Shown: positions 1-7,340 of the stretch, in pieces
Layout: the number at the start of each line of letters is the position of its first letter
Position numbering within the stretch: the first letter of the stretch is position 1
Origin: Candidatus Thorarchaeota archaeon
GTDB taxonomy: Archaea > Asgardarchaeota > Thorarchaeia > Thorarchaeales > Thorarchaeaceae
Reading direction: 5' to 3'
DNA length: 48,596 bases
Assembly (NCBI GenBank): GCA_016841005.1
Contig: JAEORG010000223.1
Coordinates: 1 to 48,596, forward strand
Notes under the pieces: model-generated
Seen by the model: only the letters and a program-made list of their open reading frames with translations
What the model was told of the DNA's origin: nothing
Databases searched by the model: none
Translations under genes and position numbers: made by a program

Positions 1-72
1 TCACCAAAATATCCGGAACCGAACGCTTTGCCTGACATTCCAGCACCTTCTAACCAAGAATCAGAGGATTAA
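1..72 (+). CDS. C-terminal end of an unidentified protein (cut by window edge)
   Basis: Frame 1 is open from the first base and ends at a TAA 58 bases before the next likely start. The visible 23 residues are rich in proline, acidic residues and asparagine (ending NQESED), which looks like a disordered tail and gives no family. Position and strand suggest it precedes the corrinoid protein in the same transcription unit, so it could be another part of the methyl-transfer module. That is inference from context only. Confidence 0.5.
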   Translation, partial: SPKYPEPNALPDIPAPSNQESED

Positions 73-130
73 CAGAGTGATATATTACGCGGTTTTGTGT
101 TTGATATCATCTGCAATGGAACGGAAGAAG

Positions 131-760
131 ATGACGCTAGAAGAGATTACCAAGATGCTTGTCGATTTAGATATTGACAATATAACTACTGCAACAAAAC
201 AGGTTCTAGATGATGGAGTAGACCCGCAAGAAATCCTGAAGGCGCTAACAGCAGGGATGAACGAGGTTGGTGATAAATACGAACAGGGAGAGTATTTTCT
301 TACAGAGTTAGTCCTCGCTGGAGAAACAATGAAGGATGCTTTTGCAATTATCAAACCGCACCTTGCTACTGAGAAAATGGGCGAAAGAAAACCAATCGTG
401 ATAGCCACGGTTAAGGGAGATAATCATGACATTGGAAAAAACATACTTGGCACGATGTTGGTGTCCGCAGGTTTCGATGTTATCGATCTAGGAATCGATG
501 TTTCAAAGGAAACCATTGTTGATACGGTTAGAGAACACAATGCAAAGGTAGTTGCCCTAAGCAGTCTACTAACGATGACCATCAGTGAAATATCAAAAGT
601 CAATGAAGCATTGAAGGATGCTGGTCTTAGGGATAAGGTGAAACTCATTGTTGGAGGTGCCCCATTGAATCTAAAACTCGCACAAGACCTTGGTGCAGAT
701 GATTATGGAGCAGATGCAATAGATGGAGTTAGACGAATAGGAGCTCTCTTGGAGGAATAG
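131..760 (+). CDS. Corrinoid (cobalamin-binding) methyltransfer protein, MtbC/MttC-like
   Basis: A two-domain corrinoid carrier of about 209 residues, the usual length for MtaC/MtbC/MttC proteins. The N-terminal helical cap (about residues 1-85) is followed by a Rossmann-like B12 domain. The cobalt-ligand signature GDNHDIGKNILG is present (histidine near residue 100), as are the downstream SSLLTMT and GGAPLN segments that hold the nucleotide tail. Such proteins accept a methyl group from a substrate-specific methyltransferase and pass it to a second methyltransferase. The frame extends upstream to a GTG at 77 and an ATG at 116, but the ATG at 131 gives the usual family N-terminus (MTLEEITKML). 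A purine-rich GGAAGAAG abuts it, closer than ideal, so the start is uncertain. The UroD-type methyltransferase follows by 5 bases and is surely co-transcribed. Confidence 0.9.
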   Translation: MTLEEITKMLVDLDIDNITTATKQVLDDGVDPQEILKALTAGMNEVGDKYEQGEYFLTELVLAGETMKDAFAIIKPHLATEKMGERKPIVIATVKGDNHDIGKNILGTMLVSAGFDVIDLGIDVSKETIVDTVREHNAKVVALSSLLTMTISEISKVNEALKDAGLRDKVKLIVGGAPLNLKLAQDLGADDYGADAIDGVRRIGALLEE

Positions 761-765
761 GAAAT

Positions 766-1932
766 TTGGATGCTCCAACACGCGTTTTGAAGACAATAAA
801 TCATGAAGAACCCGATCGTATTCCTGCATTTGAAAGCGCATTTACAAACAATACTATAATGGAGCATTATGGTATTTCTACATCGGGAATAGCCGGAGGA
901 GTGGGAATCCTCAAGTACCTCCCCTTCAAAGATAGGATTGCTAAATGGGCAATTAGTAATCGTAACTATCTTGCAAAGAGTATGGCTGATACGTATGAAT
1001 TCCTTCGAAGAGTGAAAATCGATATTGGCCTCAGTCTTGTCACTCATACCCAACACAAATTGATCAAGGGTGGAATAATTGACGAGTTTGGACGAAAGAT
1101 GATGTGGGAAACATACGAAAAGGATGGCACTGTGATAATGGGATATCATGGAGGAATTTTCAAGGATTTTGATGATTACGAGAGTTTTGAACGGCCGGAT
1201 CCTCATGACCCAAAACGATTAGCAGCGTATCTTGCAGGCAAAGATGTTCAGGAACAGATGAACAACGAGATTCTTTCAGTTCCAGCGATTGGAGGGATGA
1301 TGGAACCCAGTTGGGAAGCTTTTGGTCTTGAAACGTTCTCACGTATTCTTGCTCGCCCGAAACATGCAAGAAAGGTGTTTGATGATCACGGAAATCTAGC
1401 TGTTGAGCTTACCAAGATTCTTGCTGACCATGGAGCTGAAATTATCCTGATCTGGGATGATTATGGATTCAAGAATGGTCCATTCATGAGCCCGAAGAGC
1501 TTTCAGACCTATGTATTCCCGTGGTTGAAGAAGATATGTGATGAAGCCCATAAACGTGGCAGTAAGATTCTCCTTCACTCTGATGGAGACCTCATGCTTC
1601 TCATAGATGATATCGTCAATTGCGGTGTTGACGCACTCAATCCAATCGAATCTACGACTGCAAATCCAGACTATGATATCTTCAAATTAAATGAAAAATA
1701 TGGCGATAGACTGACCTTTGTTGGTAACATTAGTCCTGTGATGTTAGCTACTGGGTCAATAGATGAAATCAAGGATTATAGTAAACGTTTGATACGGGAG
1801 CTTGGCCCCGATGGCGGGTACATCTTCAGTAGTGGGCATAGTATCAATCCAGCGATTACCCTTGATAGATGGGAAGCTGTAATGGAGATAAGAAACCAAT
1901 ACAGTAATTATCCTATCAATATTCCAAACTAG
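766..1932 (+). CDS. Uroporphyrinogen decarboxylase-family methyltransferase (MtaA/CmuA-like)
   Basis: A 388-residue UroD-fold (TIM barrel) protein directly behind a corrinoid protein, the classic arrangement for a methylcobamide:acceptor or substrate:corrinoid methyltransferase rather than a haem enzyme. It starts at TTG: GGAGGA lies 9 bases upstream in the end of the preceding gene, and the next in-frame ATG is some 30 codons in. The usual MtaA zinc ligands (HxCG plus a late Cys) are not seen. Instead there is HSDGD at residues 271-275 and SSGHS where the second cysteine is expected. It therefore belongs to a divergent branch and may use another metal geometry or substrate. The substrate cannot be read from sequence. 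Its stop codon overlaps that of the convergent transporter in a shared CTAG. Confidence 0.85.
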   Translation: MDAPTRVLKTINHEEPDRIPAFESAFTNNTIMEHYGISTSGIAGGVGILKYLPFKDRIAKWAISNRNYLAKSMADTYEFLRRVKIDIGLSLVTHTQHKLIKGGIIDEFGRKMMWETYEKDGTVIMGYHGGIFKDFDDYESFERPDPHDPKRLAAYLAGKDVQEQMNNEILSVPAIGGMMEPSWEAFGLETFSRILARPKHARKVFDDHGNLAVELTKILADHGAEIILIWDDYGFKNGPFMSPKSFQTYVFPWLKKICDEAHKRGSKILLHSDGDLMLLIDDIVNCGVDALNPIESTTANPDYDIFKLNEKYGDRLTFVGNISPVMLATGSIDEIKDYSKRLIRELGPDGGYIFSSGHSINPAITLDRWEAVMEIRNQYSNYPINIPN

Positions 1933-3314
1933 TCTTCAGTTCTCCCTAATGCTAATCGTTTCTCTTGATGCAGTTTCTCTAATTGCTCCTGCATCTCAAC
2001 CAGCTTCTCTCCATAAAGTGGATAGAAGTAGATGAATAGAACACTAACTGCGACAATTAAAGCAGGAAGGAGTAACCACATGACTTTGATTCCAAGAAAG
2101 GCCAATTCAGGTTGATCTGAAAGACCTCCCCCTTGAATATATCCTGTTGAAGTTAGGATGAATGTGGCCACGATTGGACCGAGGCTTGTGGCAGGCTTTG
2201 TGAGGAGAGCCATAACCCCAATGAACATTCCTTCTCTTCTAGAGCCATAAATGACTTCATCTTCATCAATTGCAAGATATTGCATTGGAATGTGAAATAT
2301 TCCATATCCACCAACGAAAGTCGTGACAACAAGCCCAGGCCAAATTAGGACCTCAAAAGCTGGAACTAAGATTATCAAAAACAGTGCAACAGATGCTATA
2401 ACTCTTAGAGTCCCAAATCGCATGATAATACTTCTCATGCCCCACTTTGGTCGAAGTCTTAGAGCTGCGATATTTCCTGCATATCCTACAATGAAGTAAA
2501 TTGTGAAGAAGAAAATGATGATGTTCAGACCTGGTGTTATTCGTTCAAGTAATAAGAGATAGACGAAGAGATAACTCAAACCAAGACTTCCAAGGAAATT
2601 CTGACAGAAGTAAAAACCTGAATAGACTAAGAAGGTCTTCGACTTGAATGTGGCCTTGATGGACTCTTTCAGAGAGTATACCTGATCATTCTGAAATTCT
2701 GGTTTCTCTTCACACATTTGAGCAGTGAGCCACAGGAAGATAATTGAAACTATAGCAAAGATAAGCATAAGGAAACGGAATGCATCTGAGTTTGGAGGCA
2801 TTGCTGCAATCATAATGAAAATAGGGAGAACAACGATTGTACCGAGAATACCAGCAAAGAACTGAGCTTTGTTTCGTTCATCGATATCCATTGTCATTTC
2901 TGGCAATACAGCTAACCAAACAAGTAAGACAAGAGTTAGCATTGTATCGAATGCACATATCGTTACAACGTAATGGATGAAAATAATCCACTGGTCTGTC
3001 AAACTCCAAGGAATCCAGACCAGCATAAAAGTGAGAGCCCAGATTGGTCCTCCATATTTGATGTATATCAGTCTACGACTACCCCAACGTTTTGGGTCAG
3101 TTTGGTCTGATATTTGACCTGAGATTGGGTCATTGAGTGAATTGATAGTCATATAGATGACTTGACCTGCAATGAAGTATATAGGTAACAAAGCTAAATC
3201 GTCATAGAAAAATTCGATATATTTCAGACCAAATACAAATGCGAATAAACCTGTAGGGATTGCGCCGAGAGACCAACCCCAGAGATTTCTACGGCTTAGC
3301 TTTTGCGGTTCCAT
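1929..3314 (-). CDS. GPH-family (MelB-like) sugar/cation symporter, major facilitator superfamily
   Basis: An integral membrane protein of about 461 residues with around 12 hydrophobic segments. The first cytoplasmic loop region reads DPISGQISDQTDPKRWGSRR, matching the glycoside-pentoside-hexuronide symporter signature (D-P-x-x-G-x-x-x-D and the following R-x-G-x-R-R). Members couple uptake of sugars or sugar acids to Na+ or H+. The reading frame extends to a GTG at 3323, but that GTG lies inside AGGAGTG, a Shine-Dalgarno 8 bases before the ATG at 3314, so the ATG is chosen. It is convergent with the methyltransferase. A role in importing a methylated or methoxylated substrate is possible but unproven. 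Confidence 0.85.
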   Translation of the reverse strand: MEPQKLSRRNLWGWSLGAIPTGLFAFVFGLKYIEFFYDDLALLPIYFIAGQVIYMTINSLNDPISGQISDQTDPKRWGSRRLIYIKYGGPIWALTFMLVWIPWSLTDQWIIFIHYVVTICAFDTMLTLVLLVWLAVLPEMTMDIDERNKAQFFAGILGTIVVLPIFIMIAAMPPNSDAFRFLMLIFAIVSIIFLWLTAQMCEEKPEFQNDQVYSLKESIKATFKSKTFLVYSGFYFCQNFLGSLGLSYLFVYLLLLERITPGLNIIIFFFTIYFIVGYAGNIAALRLRPKWGMRSIIMRFGTLRVIASVALFLIILVPAFEVLIWPGLVVTTFVGGYGIFHIPMQYLAIDEDEVIYGSRREGMFIGVMALLTKPATSLGPIVATFILTSTGYIQGGGLSDQPELAFLGIKVMWLLLPALIVAVSVLFIYFYPLYGEKLVEMQEQLEKLHQEKRLALGRTED

Positions 3315-3457
3315 ATGTTTCACTCCTAGATGAGATAGCTCTGCAAAATAACCAAAGCCCCTATTAAATCGTAAGAGATGTTTGAACGCCTAGTGAGAAG
3401 GAATTGGCGCACTGCAGGAGCTTTATGTAGACAATATAATAAAAATCAAGACTAGAT

Positions 3458-4456
3458 ATGTCAGATACTTGGCTGCAAATTGCATTAGAAAAGACATCTT
3501 ATCTTTATGGTTTCCAGGTGGAAAAACTTGTGAAATTGGGAGGTGGATATGAAAACAAGATGTTTGGGATAAATACTCCCGAAGCCAAGTTTGTGGTACG
3601 AATCACACCTCCAGGTCACAAGACACCTACCGAAGTGCAAGCTGAAATGGATTGGTTAATCTATCTTAAGGAAAATGACGCTCCAGTCGAGCATGTGATT
3701 TCCTCTAAGAACGGAAACCTAGTAGAAATTGTGGATACTAATGATGGACCAATCCCAGTTGTCTGTTTTGAGTGGGCTCCTGGACAACTAGTAACAAAGG
3801 AAGACTTCTCTCCAGAACTATTCCATGCTTGGGGAAAAGGTGTTGGTATGTTACACAGACTTACGAAAGATTACAAACCACCAACTTCGTCGGGCCGCAT
3901 CCATTGGTATGATGATGAATATCTAAACCGTGATTTCATACCATCAGATCAAGAATTGGTACTTCAGAGGTTCGATTCACTGATGGAGCATTTCAAGAAC
4001 AAAAGACCTACTCGTGATTCCTTCGGTTTAATTCATCAAGATGTGCATAGTGACAATCTATTCTTGGATGAAAATCATCTTACAGTGCTTGATTTTGATG
4101 ACTGTCTCTATGGTTTCTTCATTTTTGACATAGCTAATGCACTTGGGTTCTCAATTTGGAAGAAACCAGCTGAAATGAGCAATAATCAGTTCGCAGAGTT
4201 CTATCTAAAACACTTCATGGAAGGATATCATAAAGAGAATCAATTAGATAAAACCATCATGGAAGAAGACTTACCAAAAGCTCTGAAACTCTTCGAGTTT
4301 ATTCATTATATTGCATTCAACATGGATTATGATTTAGCAGGTTCGGGTTCTTTTGATTCTTTAGACGAATCTACAAAACAGATACTTAGAAGATATCGAA
4401 AGAGCATCGAAGAGAATAGTTCCTATATTGAGAACACATTCAATCCATACTTGTAG
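3458..4456 (+). CDS. Aminoglycoside phosphotransferase-like (APH/choline kinase superfamily) kinase
   Basis: A 332-residue soluble small-molecule kinase of the APH fold. The N-terminal lobe has LGGGYENKMFGI, the glycine-rich nucleotide loop. The catalytic loop is LIHQDVHSDNLFL (Brenner motif HxDxxxxN, near residue 190), followed by the metal-binding VLDFDDC. The family phosphorylates hydroxyls on aminoglycosides, choline, homoserine or sugars. The C-terminal lobe is unlike true resistance enzymes I know, so a metabolic substrate is more likely. There is no clear Shine-Dalgarno. A TATA-like CTTTATGTAG lies about 34 bases upstream, suggesting a leaderless transcript. The gene stands alone between the minus-strand transporter and msrA. 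Confidence 0.8.
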   Translation: MSDTWLQIALEKTSYLYGFQVEKLVKLGGGYENKMFGINTPEAKFVVRITPPGHKTPTEVQAEMDWLIYLKENDAPVEHVISSKNGNLVEIVDTNDGPIPVVCFEWAPGQLVTKEDFSPELFHAWGKGVGMLHRLTKDYKPPTSSGRIHWYDDEYLNRDFIPSDQELVLQRFDSLMEHFKNKRPTRDSFGLIHQDVHSDNLFLDENHLTVLDFDDCLYGFFIFDIANALGFSIWKKPAEMSNNQFAEFYLKHFMEGYHKENQLDKTIMEEDLPKALKLFEFIHYIAFNMDYDLAGSGSFDSLDESTKQILRRYRKSIEENSSYIENTFNPYL

Positions 4457-4506
4457 TTCAATTCCCCTATCTCATTATTGAAAAGCAATAGAACGAATCT
4501 TCCACT

Positions 4507-5034
4507 ATGGAAATTGCTACATTTGGAGCTGGATGTTTCTGGTGTACAGAAGCGGTTTTCCAGCAACTCAAGGGTGTTGAATCAGTAGTATCAGGTTATT
4601 CTGGAGGCCATGTTGAAGATCCTACCTATCAGCAGGTCACAACGGGCAGCACTGGTCATGCAGAATCGACCCAGATTACCTTCGACCCAGACGTCATAAC
4701 ATATGAAGAACTCCTAGAGGTCTTTTTCACCACTCATGATCCAACAACACTGGATCGACAGGGAAATGACATTGGCTCTCAGTATCGTTCGGTAATCTTC
4801 TACCATTCCGAAGAACAAAAGAGATCAGCAGAAAAGATCAAGGCTGAATTCGAAGCCAACGGAACTTGGAAAGATCCTATCGTCACTGAGATAGTTCCTT
4901 TCGAGAAGTTCTACAAGGCAGAAGACTATCATCAGAATTACTACCGTAACAATCCGAATCAGGGCTATTGTCAATATATCATCAAGCCAAAATTGGATAA
5001 AGTCGAGAAGGTCTTCAAGCTTAAACTCGCATAG
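4507..5034 (+). CDS. msrA: Peptide-methionine (S)-S-oxide reductase
   Basis: Reduces the S epimer of methionine sulfoxide in proteins and free methionine. The 175-residue length is typical for MsrA. The catalytic motif GCFWC is at residues 9-13 (catalytic Cys10), followed by the conserved [17 protein letters not shown], and [27 protein letters not shown] segments that bind substrate. A resolving cysteine may be the one in GYCQYI near the C terminus. No msrB is visible in the window, so the R epimer must be handled elsewhere or not at all. The gene follows the kinase by 50 bases on the same strand. Confidence 0.97.
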   Translation: MEIATFGAGCFWCTEAVFQQLKGVESVVSGYSGGHVEDPTYQQVTTGSTGHAESTQITFDPDVITYEELLEVFFTTHDPTTLDRQGNDIGSQYRSVIFYHSEEQKRSAEKIKAEFEANGTWKDPIVTEIVPFEKFYKAEDYHQNYYRNNPNQGYCQYIIKPKLDKVEKVFKLKLA

Positions 5035-5128
5035 AGAAAGAAGTGGGGCAATAAATGATGTTGCCAAAGACTATCTGACAACACGCATTATTTTATATTA
5101 AGCATCTTATGAAAGAAACTGTTTGCCA

Positions 5129-5929
5129 ATGTCTGATGATGAACGTGATCAGGTATACGTATTCTGCAATGTATGCCAAGAGAATGTACCACTAGATGTT
5201 GATGAGAGTGAGGTAGAGAAAGCCTCTTCCGGCTTGGCAACTGTAATATCTGTTCATGGAAACCCTCAGCACGCAATTTTGGTCTATCTAGATAAACAGC
5301 TAAAGGCCAGGGGTATTGAATACCCTTCATTATTACAGGTAAAAGATAGTCCGAAAGTAGAAACTATCACTGAGATGCCAAAAGAAGAAGTATTGTATGA
5401 GTTGGCATCGGTAATCAGTTCCTTCGGTGAAAAGCAAGAAGATGCATTGAAAGCGTTTGCCCAAATCACGGCTCAAATTATAGTCAGAAATAATATCTAT
5501 TTGATTCACGCGAATAGAGATATTGGGAATGTTGTGAAAAATCAGCTTGATGCACTCTTCACAGATCAAGAGACTTCACTGGCAGTCATCAGTTTTGATG
5601 AAATGGATGGTGTTAGTGGGATGAGGCCTACAATCTTCGACCTACAACATTGTGCATTTATCTCAAAAGGAGTTGCAATTGACACAGATGTGTTTGAGAA
5701 GTTCGTAGGAGATGCGATTAAAGACATCAATGGCTTTAGTCTATTGAAGAACGAGTTTAGCAAACTAATGTATTCCTATCGACGGTTGTGGGAATTGCTC
5801 TCGTCAGGTGCAAGAAAGTATACTCGCAAACGATTAGCCTATCTTATATCAATTGATCAGGCACTGATGCCGCTTCTTCTTCAAGTGGCAGAGAATGATG
5901 GTGTGGATGTAGAATCTCGAGTGCAGTAG
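5129..5929 (+). CDS. Protein of unknown function with N-terminal CxxC
   Basis: I do not recognise this 267-residue soluble protein. Near the N terminus it has VFCNVCQENV, a CxxC that could be half of a metal site, and a further His-containing segment HGNPQHAILVYLDK that may supply other ligands. The middle (about 85-200) alternates strands and helices (LISFDEMDG, FISKGVAIDTD). The C terminus is helical and basic (LMYSYRRLWELLSSGARKYTRKR). An in-frame TTG lies two codons upstream of the chosen ATG. The TATA-like TTTTATATTA sits about 33 bases before the ATG, which fits a near-leaderless transcript. Neighbours give no clue to function. Confidence 0.75.
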   Translation: MSDDERDQVYVFCNVCQENVPLDVDESEVEKASSGLATVISVHGNPQHAILVYLDKQLKARGIEYPSLLQVKDSPKVETITEMPKEEVLYELASVISSFGEKQEDALKAFAQITAQIIVRNNIYLIHANRDIGNVVKNQLDALFTDQETSLAVISFDEMDGVSGMRPTIFDLQHCAFISKGVAIDTDVFEKFVGDAIKDINGFSLLKNEFSKLMYSYRRLWELLSSGARKYTRKRLAYLISIDQALMPLLLQVAENDGVDVESRVQ

Positions 5930-6049
5930 ACAAAGCTAGTAGAAAGATAATAGAAATGTAATCTGAAATCTCAATCATTCATACGAAACTGATTTTAGCA
6001 CCTTTCCTACATCTCCATGAATTACACATGTTCGTGAGTGGAGAATAGT

Positions 6050-7321
6050 ATGTCAGAAGAAGTAAAAGTATACAGTTATCGATGGGCAGTGCTTCTGGTC
6101 TTTGGTCTTGTATTCATGATAGGTCAGATGATGTGGCTTGCCTTCTCGTTAATCAGAAATGAGGTGACTCCCGTTCTTGGGCTTCCAATAGGAGACCCTG
6201 GTGTAGTTCTTCTGACTGCATCACAACCGCTTGCATTTATTCTCCTATCGATTCCGGTTGGAATGCTTGCTGATAAGAAAGGCCTTGTCTTTGTGGCGGG
6301 TCTTGGTGCACTCCTCCAGACAATTTTTGGAGCTCTAAGGATTTTCTTCATTAACGACTTCCTCATGATCTTTGTTTGTCAGTTTGGACTTTCTATTGGC
6401 TCAGTTCTTGTTCAGAATTGTATTGTCTATCTCAGTGTCAATTGGTTCCCGCGACAAGAACGTGCACTGGCAACTGGTGTGAGCACTCTTTTCATGCTAC
6501 TTGGAATGCTATTGGGGACCATTCTAAGCATGCTTCTATGGACTGCTCCATTATATGGTGATGCGGGATTCACTGTAGCATTGGCACAGGCAAATGTTGA
6601 AACTATCATGTATATGGATGCTATAATGGCTGTAATTATCACAGTCCTCTTCTTTGTAATTGCCAGAGACAAACCACCTCATCCGCCAGATGTAGAGTTG
6701 ACTGTCACAACATCACCAAGTGTAATGAGGATGTTCAGGGACAAGAGTGTCTGGATCCTATCATTTGGTTTCTTCGCGGGTTTTGGAATATTCATTGGTC
6801 TAACAGCTATTCTGGAAGAACTCCTATTGAGCCTAGGATTACCAGTCACATCAGGATTGGGAAGCCCTGCTATCGTCATGCTACTCTTGCTGGTCTTGGG
6901 AATTATAGGAGCCATTTTGGTACCAGCCATATCTGAGAAGGTTCAGAAAAGAAAACCGTTCATCATTGTCTGTCTTGCAATTGCCTCTGTAGCAGTGTTC
7001 ATTGTTGGAACTAGCACCATGGAAATATTGACTTACATAATGTCAGCAGTTCTAGGATTCTTCCTGATTGCTGTAATGCCTATAGGTCTCTCAATCCTTG
7101 AAGAATTGGACTCAGTTGGTCCAGAACTGTCTGGAGCCAGCACTGGGCTTGCGTTCTGGTTTGGAAATCTTGGAGGTTTCTCTGCATCCATCCTCTTAGA
7201 ACTGATGAGAGTGGGTTCATCCTACTTCTATTCGATCACGTATTTGTTTGTTGCAATTGCAATAGCAACACTACTCATGTTCTTTATTCCAGAAACTGGA
7301 CATCGGGAAGCACCTACATAG
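6050..7321 (+). CDS. Major facilitator superfamily transporter
   Basis: A polytopic membrane protein of about 423 residues with roughly 12 hydrophobic helices. The N-terminal segment YRWAVLLVFGLVFM and the first cytoplasmic loop VGMLADKKGLV match the MFS G-x-L-a-D-r/k-x-G motif. Overall style (RW start, Q/W-rich first helix) recalls the FLVCR/haem-exporter-like branch, but the substrate cannot be assigned. The frame runs up to a GTG at 6038. The ATG at 6050 is preferred because GGAG within GTGGAG lies 6 bases before it. The last helix is followed by a short soluble tail. Confidence 0.85.
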   Translation: MSEEVKVYSYRWAVLLVFGLVFMIGQMMWLAFSLIRNEVTPVLGLPIGDPGVVLLTASQPLAFILLSIPVGMLADKKGLVFVAGLGALLQTIFGALRIFFINDFLMIFVCQFGLSIGSVLVQNCIVYLSVNWFPRQERALATGVSTLFMLLGMLLGTILSMLLWTAPLYGDAGFTVALAQANVETIMYMDAIMAVIITVLFFVIARDKPPHPPDVELTVTTSPSVMRMFRDKSVWILSFGFFAGFGIFIGLTAILEELLLSLGLPVTSGLGSPAIVMLLLLVLGIIGAILVPAISEKVQKRKPFIIVCLAIASVAVFIVGTSTMEILTYIMSAVLGFFLIAVMPIGLSILEELDSVGPELSGASTGLAFWFGNLGGFSASILLELMRVGSSYFYSITYLFVAIAIATLLMFFIPETGHREAPT

Positions 7322-7340
7322 TGCTTCTCGATTCCCAATC

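Noticed and set aside
703..1206. Long minus-strand frame opposite the UroD-like gene
   Set aside because: It has no recognisable protein pattern and mirrors a well-supported gene with a clear family on the plus strand.
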